Shown: piece after piece, positions 35,517 to 44,328 of the stretch | Numbering within the stretch: position 1 is the stretch's first letter | Layout: the number at the start of each line of letters is the position of its first letter | Source of the DNA: JAGVSZ01 sp035456405 | GTDB lineage: Bacteria; Pseudomonadota; Gammaproteobacteria; Burkholderiales; SG8-39 | Reading direction: 5' to 3' | Assembly (NCBI GenBank): GCA_035456405.1 | Contig: DATIDG010000094.1 | Coordinates: 20,858-84,857, forward strand | DNA: 64,000 bases | Program-made: the position numbers and the translations under genes | The notes under the pieces: model-generated | What the model was told of the DNA's origin: nothing | The model's input: only the letters and a program-made list of their open reading frames with translations | Database searches by the model: none

Positions 35517-36563
35517 ATGAACCGACCCGAGCTGCTCCTGGAATACCCGTTCGCCGCGCCGCCGCCGCCGGGCGAGGTGCGCGAGGCTGCGCCGGGCGTG
35601 CACTGGCTGCGGATGCCGCTGCCGTTCGCGCTCGACCACATCAACCTCTGGGCGCTCGAGGACGGGAAGGGCCTCGCGCTCGTCGACACCGGCCTCGGCA
35701 ACGACGCGACCCGCGCCCTGTGGCAGCAGGTGTTCGACGGCTTCGTGAAGGGTCGATCCGTCACCCGCGTCATCGCGACGCACCTCCATCCCGACCATGC
35801 CGGCAATGTCGGCTGGCTCACCGAGCGGTTCAGCGCGCCGCTCTACATGTCGCAGTCGGATTACCTGACCGCGCACGCCTGGCGCGAGAACACGGCGGGC
35901 TTCTCGATCGAGGCGCTGATGGCGCACCTCCGGCGTCACGGCCTCGCCGGCGAGATGTACGAAGGGCAGGCGAGCCGCGGTAATGCGTACCGGCGCAGCG
36001 TTCCCGCCTTTCCGGCCGCCTACCGGCGCATCATGGAAGGCGACGAGCTCGAGGTCGGGGGACGGATGTGGCGCGTGATCATGGGCTACGGACACGCGCC
36101 GGAACACGCGTCCCTCTACTGTCGCGAGCTCGAGGTGCTCGTCTCGGGCGACATGCTGCTCCCGCGGATCTCCACCAACATCAGCGTCAACCAGGTGGAT
36201 CCGGACGCCAATCCGCTCGCGCTCTTCCTCGCGAGCCTGCACCGCTACACGAAGGAGATCGGCGGCGATCCGCTGGTGCTGCCCTCGCACGGGCTGCCGT
36301 TCCGCGGCATGCGCGAGCGCGTCGGCCAGCTCGAGGCGCATCACGCCGCGCGTCTTGCGGAGCTCGAGGACGCGTGCGCCGAGCCGCGGTCGCCGGCCGA
36401 CGTCATCGGCACGCTCTTCCGGCGCAAGCTGGACGTGCACCAGACCTTCTTCGCGATGGGAGAAGCGCTCGCCCATCTCAACTACCTGATGCACGCCGGT
36501 CGGTTCATCCGGCAGACCGGCGCCGACGGCGTGGTGCGCTTCGTCCGCGCGCGGGGCGCGTAA
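35517..36563 (+). CDS. MBL-fold metallo-hydrolase
   Basis: A 348-residue metallo-beta-lactamase-fold hydrolase. The dinuclear zinc motif HxHxDH is THLHPDHAGN (His89, His91, Asp93, His94); further ligands are likely in YGHAPEH and LVSGDMLL, and LPSHG near residue 258. The C-terminal 90 residues form a helical extension typical of the glyoxalase-II-like subgroup. The stop overlaps a downstream ATG as TAATG ahead of phaC. A thioesterase- or lactonase-like role in hydroxyacyl metabolism is suggested by linkage only. Confidence 0.85.
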   Translation: MNRPELLLEYPFAAPPPPGEVREAAPGVHWLRMPLPFALDHINLWALEDGKGLALVDTGLGNDATRALWQQVFDGFVKGRSVTRVIATHLHPDHAGNVGWLTERFSAPLYMSQSDYLTAHAWRENTAGFSIEALMAHLRRHGLAGEMYEGQASRGNAYRRSVPAFPAAYRRIMEGDELEVGGRMWRVIMGYGHAPEHASLYCRELEVLVSGDMLLPRISTNISVNQVDPDANPLALFLASLHRYTKEIGGDPLVLPSHGLPFRGMRERVGQLEAHHAARLAELEDACAEPRSPADVIGTLFRRKLDVHQTFFAMGEALAHLNYLMHAGRFIRQTGADGVVRFVRARGA

Positions 36564-36703
36564 TGGCGAGCCGCACGACGACCCACGGCGCGGGGCCCGC
36601 GCGCAAGGCGCCGCCCAAGGCGACGCGCAGCCGCGCGGCGAAGCGCGCCGCCGAGGAAACAACGAAGAAGCCCGAGAACGAGGCAGGTCGAGGAGGAGAA
36701 GCG

Positions 36704-38530
36704 ATGAACAAGCGCGAGGAGCAGGAGTCGGCGCCGCAACCGGCGGACGTCGCGAAGGTGTTCGGCGAGGTCGCGGAGCGCTCGTCCAGCGTGCTCGGCG
36801 ACTTCCTCAAGCGCCACGCGAGCGGCAAGGGCCTGTCGTTCGGCGACGAGCTCGGGATCGCGAAGGCCTTCATGGACATGTGGGCGAAGCTCGCGGCCAA
36901 CCCGATGGCGCTCGCGCAGGCGCAGATGAACATGTACTTCGACTACCTGCGCCTCTGGCAGACCTCGTGGCTGAAGCTGCTCGGCCACGAGACCAGCCCG
37001 GTCGCCGCGCCCGGGAAGAGCGACGCGCGCTTCAAGGACGACGAGTGGCAGTCGAACTTCGTCTTCGACTACGTCAAGCAGGGCTACCTCATCGCCGCGC
37101 GCCACATCCACGACGTGGTGTCGAACGTCCAGGGCATTCCGGACGAGTCGAAGAAGAAGGTCGACTTCTTCACCCGCCAGTACATCGACGCGCTCAGCCC
37201 GTCCAACTTCGCGCTCACCAACCCGCAGGTGATGCGCGAGACGATGAAGACCGGCGGGCACAACCTGGTGAAGGGCCTGAAGAACCTGCTCGAGGACCTC
37301 GACGAGGGCGACGGGCAGCTGCGCATCAAGATGACCGACATGAAGGCCTTCAAGGTCGGCGTGAACGTCGCCACTTCCAAGGGCAAGGTCGTCTACCAGA
37401 ACGAGCTGATGCAGCTCCTCCAGTACGACCCCCTGACGGCCGAGCAGTACCGCCGGCCGCTGCTGATCGTCCCGCCGTGGATCAACAAGTTCTACATCCT
37501 GGACCTGCGCGAGAAGAACTCGTTCATCCGATGGGCGAACCAGCAGGGCCACACGGTGTTCGTCGTCTCGTGGGTCAATCCCGACGCGCGCCTCGCGCAC
37601 AAGAAGTTCGAGGACTACATGTTCGAGGGCACGCTCGCCGCGCTCGACGCCGTCGAGGCGGCCACCGGCGAGCGCGAGGTCAACACGATCGGCTACTGCC
37701 TCGGCGGCACCCTGCTCGGCGCGACGCTGGGCTACCTTGCAGCGAAGGGCGACGACCGGGTCAAGAGCGCGACCTTCTTCGTGTCGCTCCTCGATTTCTC
37801 GGTCCCGGGCGAGCTTGGGGTGTTCATCGACGAGAGACAGATCGAGAACCTCGAGAAGAAGATGAACGAGCGCGGCTACCTCGAGGGGGCCGAGATGGCC
37901 ACGACCTTCAACATGCTGCGGTCGAACGACCTGATCTGGTCGTTCGTCATCAACAACTACCTGATGGGCAAGGAGCCGTTCCCGTTCGATCTGCTCTACT
38001 GGAACGCCGACTCCACGCGCATGCCCGCGGCGATGCACAGCTTCTACCTGCGCAAGATGTACCTCCACAACCTGCTGCGCGAGCCCGGCGGCATCACGCT
38101 CGGCGGCGTGCCGATCGACCTCACCAAGGTGAAGGTGCCGGCGTACTTCATCTCCACCGTCGAGGACCACATCGCGCCCTGGAAATCGACGTACCTCGGC
38201 GCGCGCGTTCTCGGCGGGCCGGTGCGCTTCGTGCTCGGGGGCTCGGGCCACATCGCGGGGATCGTCAACCCGCCTGCGGCCAACAAGTACGGCTACTGGA
38301 CGAGCGACGCGCTCCCTTCCACGCCGGAGGCGTTCCAGCAGGCCGCGAAGCAGAACGAGGGGTCGTGGTGGAACGACTGGCAGGCGTGGATCGACGCCCT
38401 CAACCAGGGTGAGAAGGTGCCCGCGCGCACCCCCGGCGACGGCAAGCTGAAACCGATCGAGGACGCGCCAGGCTCCTACGTCGCGCTGCGCCTGGGCGGC
38501 GATGCGCAGACGGATGCCGTGAAGGCGTGA
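36704..38530 (+). CDS. phaC: Class I polyhydroxyalkanoate synthase
   Basis: A 608-residue PHA polymerase that joins 3-hydroxyacyl-CoA into storage polymer. The lipase-like box GYCLGG carries Cys332; Asp488 (VEDHIAPW) and His516 (GSGHIAG) complete the triad. The N-domain has QNFVFDYVKQ-type PhaC_N sequence (WQSNFVFDYVKQGYL). The ATG at 36704 has AGGAGGAG seven bases upstream. An in-frame ATG at 36563, overlapping the MBL stop as TAATG, would add a 47-residue Lys/Ala/Arg-rich extension with coding-like GC3, so two forms are possible. The stop overlaps the next gene (GTGA). Confidence 0.92.
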   Translation: MNKREEQESAPQPADVAKVFGEVAERSSSVLGDFLKRHASGKGLSFGDELGIAKAFMDMWAKLAANPMALAQAQMNMYFDYLRLWQTSWLKLLGHETSPVAAPGKSDARFKDDEWQSNFVFDYVKQGYLIAARHIHDVVSNVQGIPDESKKKVDFFTRQYIDALSPSNFALTNPQVMRETMKTGGHNLVKGLKNLLEDLDEGDGQLRIKMTDMKAFKVGVNVATSKGKVVYQNELMQLLQYDPLTAEQYRRPLLIVPPWINKFYILDLREKNSFIRWANQQGHTVFVVSWVNPDARLAHKKFEDYMFEGTLAALDAVEAATGEREVNTIGYCLGGTLLGATLGYLAAKGDDRVKSATFFVSLLDFSVPGELGVFIDERQIENLEKKMNERGYLEGAEMATTFNMLRSNDLIWSFVINNYLMGKEPFPFDLLYWNADSTRMPAAMHSFYLRKMYLHNLLREPGGITLGGVPIDLTKVKVPAYFISTVEDHIAPWKSTYLGARVLGGPVRFVLGGSGHIAGIVNPPAANKYGYWTSDALPSTPEAFQQAAKQNEGSWWNDWQAWIDALNQGEKVPARTPGDGKLKPIEDAPGSYVALRLGGDAQTDAVKA

Positions 38531-39435
38531 CCCGCCCGCGCCCGGGCGCTTCCCCGGGGCTTTATCTCCGGCTCGTCCTCATGGCCGCCTGCTGGGGCGG
38601 CCAGTTCGTCGCCGGGCGCACGGTCGCCCCCCTCCTGCCGCCGTTCACCGCCGGTGCCCTGCGGATCGCCCTGGCGCTCGCGATCCTGCTCGTGCTCGTG
38701 CGGGTTCTCGAGGACGGCCTCCCGCGCCTGGATCGCCGCAGCCTCGCGGCGATGACGGCGCTCGGGTTCACTGGCGTCTTCGTCTGGAACGCCTGTTTCT
38801 TCCCGGCGCTGGAACGCGTGCCCGCGGGCCGCGGCGCCCTGATCATGGCGCTCAACCCGGTCGGGACCGCACTCGGCATGGCGCTCATCTTTCACGAGCG
38901 GCTGACGCGCGTGCGCTGGCTCGGCATCGCGCTCGCGCTCGCCGGGGCGGTGGTCGTGATCTCGCGCGGCGACTTCCCGTCGCTCTTCACCGGCGCGCTC
39001 GGACCGGGCGAGCTGCTGCTCTTCGGGACGGTGCTCGCCTGGGTGTGCTACACGCTCATCGGGCGCGGCGTGCTCGCCCGCATCTCGCCGCTCGCCACCA
39101 CGACCTGGGCTGCGGTGTTCGGCGGCGCGATGCTTGCGGTCGCAGCGCTGTTCGAGCAGCCCTGGGCGGCGCTTGCGGCGCTTCCCATGCAGGGCTGGGT
39201 GTCGATCGCCTACATCGGTGCGTTCGGCACGGTGCTCGCATTCCTCTTCTTCTCGGAGGGCGTGCGGCGCATCGGCCCCTCGCGCACCGCGATCTTCATC
39301 AACCTCGTCCCGGTGTTCGGCGTGACCTTCGCCGCGCTCTTCCTCGGCGAGCCGGTCCTGGCTAGTATGATCGTTGGCGGGGCGTTGGTGATCGGCGGGG
39401 TCCTGCTGACCAATCGCGTGTTCGCGGCGAGGTAA
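38527..39435 (+). CDS. DMT-superfamily EamA transporter
   Basis: A 302-residue inner-membrane protein with ten hydrophobic helices in two EamA repeats. The first repeat includes ACWGGQFVAGR and ALNPVGTALGMALIFHERL; the second ends INLVPVFGVTFAALFLGEP. These are drug/metabolite exporters of undefined substrate. The GTG start overlaps phaC's stop (GTGA), so it is translationally coupled to the PHA synthase, an unusual pairing. Confidence 0.88.
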   Translation: MTRPRPGASPGLYLRLVLMAACWGGQFVAGRTVAPLLPPFTAGALRIALALAILLVLVRVLEDGLPRLDRRSLAAMTALGFTGVFVWNACFFPALERVPAGRGALIMALNPVGTALGMALIFHERLTRVRWLGIALALAGAVVVISRGDFPSLFTGALGPGELLLFGTVLAWVCYTLIGRGVLARISPLATTTWAAVFGGAMLAVAALFEQPWAALAALPMQGWVSIAYIGAFGTVLAFLFFSEGVRRIGPSRTAIFINLVPVFGVTFAALFLGEPVLASMIVGGALVIGGVLLTNRVFAAR

Positions 39436-39560
39436 GCGCCGGCAGGGGTCCCTGCGGTCCGGGGGGAAAAGTGCCCGCCCGCCGTCCTTCCCGTCCTGCT
39501 AAAGTGGGCGCGCGCCGCGCGCCGTGCGCGCGCGGGCGGATGCAATCCGATGGGACCGCG

Positions 39561-40616
39561 ATGAAGTTTCTGTGGCCTGAAGCGCTCTGGCTGTTGCTCG
39601 CCGCGCCGCTGCTCGTGGGCGCCTACATCCTCCTGTTGCGGCGCAAGAAGAAGAGCGCGATCCGCTATGCCAGCCTGAGCCTGGTCAAGGAAGCGATCGG
39701 CCCCGGCCAGCGCTTCCGGCGGCACGTCCCGCCACTACTCTTTCTGCTCGCCATGGTGGTCGCGATCATCGCGATTGCGCGTCCGAGCGCCGTCGTCACC
39801 CTGCCGTCCGAGCAGCGCACGATCGTTCTCGCGATCGACGTGTCGCTGAGCATGCGCGCATCCGACATCGAGCCCAGCCGGCTCGAGGCCGCCCAGGAAG
39901 CGGCAAAAGCGTTCGTCCAGGAGCAGCCGGCGGACGTGCGGATCGGCATCGTGTCGTTTGCCGGCACCGCGTCGGTCGTCCAGTCGCCCACGCGCAATCG
40001 CGACGACCTCGTCGCCGCGATCGACCGGTTGCATCTGCAGCGCCACACGGCGATCGGCAGCGGGATCATCGTCGCCCTCGCGACGCTCTTCCCCGACGCC
40101 GGCATCGACCTGGAGTCGCTGCTGTTCGGCGGCCGCGCGAATCGCGACGGCGGGCGCGCGCTGCCGGCGGACAAGGCAGCCAAGGCGGAGCCGAAGCCGT
40201 TCACGCCGGTGCCGCCGGGGTCCTACGCGTCCGGCGCGATCATCCTGCTCACCGACGGCCGCCGGACGATGGGTCCCGACCCCGCCGACGCGGCGCGGAT
40301 GGCCGCCGACCGCGGCGTTCGCGTCTACACGGTCGGCTTCGGCACCGCGGAGGGCGGCATGGCCGACGTCGGCGGGTGGTCCATCTACATGCGCTTCGAC
40401 GAGGAAACGCTGAAGATGGTTGCGGACATCACGCGCGCCGAGTACTTCTACGCGGGCAGCGCGGCGGATCTGAAGAAGGTCTACCAGCAGCTGAACACGC
40501 AGTTCGTCCTGGAGAAGAAGGAGACCGAACTAAGTGCGCTCGTCGTCGCGGCGGCGGCCGTCCTGGCGCTCGCCGCGGGCGTGCTCTCGGTGCTCTGGTT
40601 CAACCGGATCGTGTGA
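39561..40616 (+). CDS. Von Willebrand factor A domain membrane protein (BatA/BatB-like)
   Basis: A 351-residue protein with two N-terminal transmembrane helices (about 5-22 and 55-73), a VWA domain, and one C-terminal helix (about 325-345). The MIDAS metal motif is complete: DVSLSMRASD near residues 93-102, with later Thr and Asp in RHTAIGSG and LLTDGRRT. The layout matches BatA/BatB of MoxR-linked operons, but no MoxR ATPase or BatD is adjacent. Start ATG at 39561 (MKFLWPEALWLLL); the gap before it, 39436-39560, shows nothing definite. Confidence 0.8.
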   Translation: MKFLWPEALWLLLAAPLLVGAYILLLRRKKKSAIRYASLSLVKEAIGPGQRFRRHVPPLLFLLAMVVAIIAIARPSAVVTLPSEQRTIVLAIDVSLSMRASDIEPSRLEAAQEAAKAFVQEQPADVRIGIVSFAGTASVVQSPTRNRDDLVAAIDRLHLQRHTAIGSGIIVALATLFPDAGIDLESLLFGGRANRDGGRALPADKAAKAEPKPFTPVPPGSYASGAIILLTDGRRTMGPDPADAARMAADRGVRVYTVGFGTAEGGMADVGGWSIYMRFDEETLKMVADITRAEYFYAGSAADLKKVYQQLNTQFVLEKKETELSALVVAAAAVLALAAGVLSVLWFNRIV

Positions 40617-41115
40617 CGGCCGAAGCCACCGCGAGCCCTGGCGGTCGGCTGAGCGTCTGGAACACGACGCAGTAGCGTTCGGTCAGCCGCAGCAGGTTCG
40701 CGATCTGCTCCTCGGACGCGTCGGTGTCGAGCTCGAACCGCAGCCGGATGTCGCGGAAGCCGACCGGCGTGTCCTTCGCGACGCCGAGCGTGCCCCGGAA
40801 GTCCAGATCGCCCTCGGCGCGGACCGTCGCATCGCGCAGCTCGACGCCGATCGCGGTGGCGACCGCGCGGAGCGTGACCCCCGCGCACGCCACGAGCGCC
40901 TCGAGCAGCATGTCGCCCGAGCAGGCGCTCAGGCCATCGCCGCCGGTGGCCGGGTGCAGCCCGGCCGTGACGAGCGCCTTGCCGGTCTCGACCTTGCACG
41001 CGACACCTTCGCCGATGCGGCCCTGCGCGCGCAGGGTGATCAGCGCGGCGCCCGGGTCGTCGCGATACCGCGCCTTCAAGGGCGCCTGCAACGTGCGGAG
41101 CTCCTCGGCGTTCAT
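40600..41115 (-). CDS. OsmC-family protein
   Basis: A 171-residue OsmC/Ohr-fold protein. The second reactive cysteine region VACAGVTLRAVA (near residue 76-87) is present, and an ACSGDMLLEAL stretch carries a nearby Cys. OsmC proteins are thiol peroxidases or related. The ATG at 41115 has GGAGGAG upstream. The stop overlaps the VWA gene's 3' end by 17 bases, convergent. Function in this context unknown. Confidence 0.8.
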   Translation of the reverse strand: MNAEELRTLQAPLKARYRDDPGAALITLRAQGRIGEGVACKVETGKALVTAGLHPATGGDGLSACSGDMLLEALVACAGVTLRAVATAIGVELRDATVRAEGDLDFRGTLGVAKDTPVGFRDIRLRFELDTDASEEQIANLLRLTERYCVVFQTLSRPPGLAVASAVTRSG

Positions 41116-41129
41116 GACTCCTCCCTCGA

Positions 41130-42659
41130 TCAGGCAGGCGCGCGGGCCGGTTCACGCACTGCCAGGCAGATCGCGCCGAACAGCGCATAGCCGAGCGCCA
41201 CCATCGGCGACATGGCCCAGCCGAGCTGCGCGCCGTGGATGAAGCCGAAGAAGGACAGCACCGCGCCGGCAAACGCGTACATCGCCGCCATCTTGAACTG
41301 CCGGTCGATGATGAAGGCGGCCATCGCGCCGAGCACGAGCCCCGCGAGCACGGCCCCGCCTCCGAGCAGCTCCATGCCGTGATACACGACTCCGGTGCTG
41401 CCTAGTGCCGCGATGCCGACCTTGCCTGCCGCCGTGCCGGCCGCAGCGAGCGCACTGTCGACCTGCAGCTGTCCCCACGCTGCGACGTTCGGGATGATCG
41501 CGAGGATCACCGCAGGCGCGTGCTCCTTCGGCGAGGCCTGGAAGGCCTGCGCGCCGATCACCAGCCCGATGTAGAGCAGGATCGGCAGGATCGCGACGAG
41601 CGGCACAACCGCGAGCAGCAGGGCGGTGAGCCCGAGGAAGCACACGAGGCCGATCACGACGCCGGTCGCGAGCGAGTAGCCGATGCGCCCGCCCACCGAC
41701 TTCCAGCCGGGATGCCCGATGTAGACCGCCGGCGGGAACGGGCTGCCGAGCATCGATCCCACGACCGCGCCCACACCGTCGGCGAGAAGGATCTTACGCA
41801 GGCTGTAGTTGTCGCCGGCGGCGGCCGCGCTCTCGACGTTGTTCATCGCCTCGGTGAAGTTGTAGATGCCGAGCGGAATCGCGGTGACGAGCAGCGGCGC
41901 CACGTCCTTCAGCCCGGCCCACACGTCGGCCGACAACCACGGCAGGTGCAGGCCGAACTGCGCGAACGACTTCGTCACCTCGTCGGGCTTCATGTAGTCG
42001 CTCCAGCCGATTGCCGTCGCGGCCCACCCAAGCACGATGCCCACGACCACCGCGGCGAGGCCGCCCGGGATGCCGCCCGGCAGGCGCACGTTCGCCGTCC
42101 AGGCGATCAGCACGATCGCGAGGGACACGAACGCGATCCACGGCAGCTCCCACATCTGGAACGCCGGGCGCATCGAGATGAAGGCGATCGAGATGCCCGC
42201 GAGCGTCCCCAGCATCGCCGCGCGCGGCGTGTGCGCGCGGATCCACGGGCCGACGAACGCGCCGAGCAGCACGATCACGCCGATGATGAAGCACCAGGCG
42301 AGCCCCGCCTGCCACGCGAGCTTCGCGTCGTTCGTCTTGAGGTACACCGGCAGCATGATCACGAACACGACGATGAACATGTGCGGCACGCTCGGGCCGT
42401 ACGGCATCGCCGTCACGTCGGTGCGCCCTTCCTTCCGCGCGAGGCTCCGCGCGAGCCAGGCGTAGTAGAGGTTCCCGAGCGGGAGCGCGATGCCGAGCGC
42501 CGGCAGGATGCGCCCGAACACGAGCTCCTCGGGCAGCTTGACCACGTACAGGCACAGCCCGGTCAGCACGATCACGTTCAGCACGACGTTCGTGAACAGC
42601 CCGAAGAAGCCGTTCCAGTCCCCGGGCACCCACCACCGCACCGCCGTTCCGTTCGGCAT
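41130..42659 (-). CDS. NCS2/AzgA-like nucleobase permease
   Basis: A 509-residue polytopic membrane protein with roughly 12-14 helices. The sequence PYGPSVPHMFIVV and the central FTEAMNNVESAAAAGDNYSLRK plus MLGSPFPPAVYIGHPGWKS match the NCS2 core, where the Asn/Glu region binds purine or uracil-like substrates. It lies 55 bases after an isochorismatase-like amidohydrolase, and together they look like uptake plus hydrolysis of a urea- or pyrimidine-derived compound. The exact substrate is not determined. Confidence 0.8.
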   Translation of the reverse strand: MPNGTAVRWWVPGDWNGFFGLFTNVVLNVIVLTGLCLYVVKLPEELVFGRILPALGIALPLGNLYYAWLARSLARKEGRTDVTAMPYGPSVPHMFIVVFVIMLPVYLKTNDAKLAWQAGLAWCFIIGVIVLLGAFVGPWIRAHTPRAAMLGTLAGISIAFISMRPAFQMWELPWIAFVSLAIVLIAWTANVRLPGGIPGGLAAVVVGIVLGWAATAIGWSDYMKPDEVTKSFAQFGLHLPWLSADVWAGLKDVAPLLVTAIPLGIYNFTEAMNNVESAAAAGDNYSLRKILLADGVGAVVGSMLGSPFPPAVYIGHPGWKSVGGRIGYSLATGVVIGLVCFLGLTALLLAVVPLVAILPILLYIGLVIGAQAFQASPKEHAPAVILAIIPNVAAWGQLQVDSALAAAGTAAGKVGIAALGSTGVVYHGMELLGGGAVLAGLVLGAMAAFIIDRQFKMAAMYAFAGAVLSFFGFIHGAQLGWAMSPMVALGYALFGAICLAVREPARAPA

Positions 42660-42714
42660 GGTCTTCTCTCCCTGATGGCGCGCCCGCCCTGTCGCGGGCG
42701 CGGTACGAACCGTT

Positions 42715-43383
42715 CTATGCCTGCGCGAGCGCGTCGAGAAAGCGCTGCGAGTCGCTCACCCAGCCGAAGATGCCGCCCTGCGCCTTGATCATCTTCAGCG
42801 CCGCGACCTGGAACTCCGGGAAATACGAGCCCACGCAGTCCTCGAGCACCAGGCAGTCGTACCCGCGGTCGTTCGCCTCGCGCACGCTGGTGTTCACGCA
42901 CACCTCGGTGGTCACGCCGCACACGACGAGCTGCCGGATACCGCGGTTGTGCAGCAGCGAGTCGAGGTCGGTGGCGTAGAACGCGCCCTTGCCGGGCTTG
43001 TCGACGACCGGCTCGCCGGGGGCGGGCTTGAGCTCGTCGACGATGTCGTGGCCGTATTCGCCCCGGACGAGGATCCGGCCCATTGGACCGGGATCGCCGA
43101 TGCCGGACTTGAGCCGCCCGCGCAGCTTCTTGCTGCGCGGCAGGTCGGTGAGATCGGGCCGGTGCCCCTCGCGGGTGTGCACGACCAGCATGCCGCGGGC
43201 GCGGGCGGCGTCGAGCACGCGCTTCGTGGGTGCGATCGCCTTGCGCAGGAGCGAGACGTCGTTGCCGAGCGCTTCGCCGAAGCCGCCCGGGTCGACGAAG
43301 TCGCGCTGCATGTCGATGATCACGAGCGCGCAGGTGCGCGGGTCGAATTCGAACTCGTAGGGTTCCGCCTTGACCGTCGCCAT
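42715..43383 (-). CDS. Isochorismatase-like cysteine hydrolase
   Basis: A 222-residue cysteine hydrolase with the catalytic triad Asp24 (VIIDMQRDF), Lys129 (VVDKPGKGAF) and Cys162 (CGVTTEVCVNTS). A cis-peptide V-T-T precedes the nucleophile, as in the family. Members hydrolyse biuret, ureidoacrylate, nicotinamide or N-carbamoyl compounds. Pairing with an NCS2-like permease supports a biuret/ureido-type substrate. The 170 bases upstream (43384-43553) hold no recognised element. Confidence 0.85.
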   Translation of the reverse strand: MATVKAEPYEFEFDPRTCALVIIDMQRDFVDPGGFGEALGNDVSLLRKAIAPTKRVLDAARARGMLVVHTREGHRPDLTDLPRSKKLRGRLKSGIGDPGPMGRILVRGEYGHDIVDELKPAPGEPVVDKPGKGAFYATDLDSLLHNRGIRQLVVCGVTTEVCVNTSVREANDRGYDCLVLEDCVGSYFPEFQVAALKMIKAQGGIFGWVSDSQRFLDALAQA

Positions 43384-43553
43384 CGCCTGCTCCCTCCGAC
43401 TGTCGCTCGCACGAGATTCGAGGCGGACGTCCGGAGCGGACGCGGGCCTCCCGGCAGGGGCTTGCGTCGCGTTCTCCCGCTGCGCGCGGGGACGACGTCA
43501 GGGCGAGACGATACTCCGATCGCGGATTCGCGGTAATCGGGCCGCGCGCCCGA

Positions 43554-44321
43554 CTAGAGCGGAAGCTTGCGCGGTTTGCGCGGGGAGCGCCTGGAGAGTG
43601 CGTCGTAGAGCCGGTTCGGGAGGCGGCGCATCAGCCAGCCCACGATCGCCATCTGCCACGGAACGACCGTAAGCGAGCGGCGCGCATCGATCGCGCGCGC
43701 GATGCGCCGCGCGCCGTCCTCGCTCGAGAGCAGGAAAGGCATCGGGTGCCGGTTCACGCGCGTCATCGGCGTGTCGACGTACCCGGGACAGACGGTGACC
43801 ACGGCGACGCCGGTACCGGTGAGCTCGACACGCAGGCTCTCGAGCCAGGCGATCGCGCCTGCCTTCGACGCAGAGTAGGCCCCTGCACCGGGCAACCCGC
43901 GGAACCCGGCGACGCTCGCAATGCCCGCGAGTATGCCCGCGCCGCGCGCGCGCATCGGCGCGACGAACGGCTGGAACGTCGCCGCGAGGCCGACTACGTT
44001 GGTGCGGAGGACGCGGTCGAGCACCGCGACGTCCTCGGCCTCGGCGCCCGAGGTGCCGACGGAGATCCCCGCATTCGCGACGACGACGTCGGGCAGGCCG
44101 TGTCGGGAGACGAAGTCCTCGGCAGCCGCACGCAGCGCCGGCGCGTCGGCAACGTCGGCCGCGTACGTTGCGCACGCGACGCCGAGCGTGCGGGCGAGAT
44201 CGTCGAGCAGGTCCTTGCGCCGCGCGACCAGGCCGAGCGCCGCGCCCTCGCGCGCGTAGTGGGCGGCGAGCGCAGCGCCGATGCCGCTCGAGGCGCCGGT
44301 GATGAAGATCGTTCTTGCGAT
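43554..44321 (-). CDS. Short-chain dehydrogenase with no standard start codon
   Basis: A 255-residue SDR. The cofactor motif TGASSGIG is at the N-terminus, NAGIS follows, and the active-site YSASK is in AYSASKAGAIAW. The first residues, ARTIFITGASSGIG, are needed for the Rossmann strand, yet no ATG, GTG or TTG lies between the in-frame upstream stop and the interior. The codon in the start position is ATC at 44319-44321, 7 bases after the dsbA stop. Either ATC is used for initiation or an ATG was lost (mutation or sequencing error). The first standard start, GTG at 44024, would remove the cofactor site. Confidence 0.8.
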   Translation of the reverse strand: MARTIFITGASSGIGAALAAHYAREGAALGLVARRKDLLDDLARTLGVACATYAADVADAPALRAAAEDFVSRHGLPDVVVANAGISVGTSGAEAEDVAVLDRVLRTNVVGLAATFQPFVAPMRARGAGILAGIASVAGFRGLPGAGAYSASKAGAIAWLESLRVELTGTGVAVVTVCPGYVDTPMTRVNRHPMPFLLSSEDGARRIARAIDARRSLTVVPWQMAIVGWLMRRLPNRLYDALSRRSPRKPRKLPL

Positions 44322-44328
44322 GGGAGGC

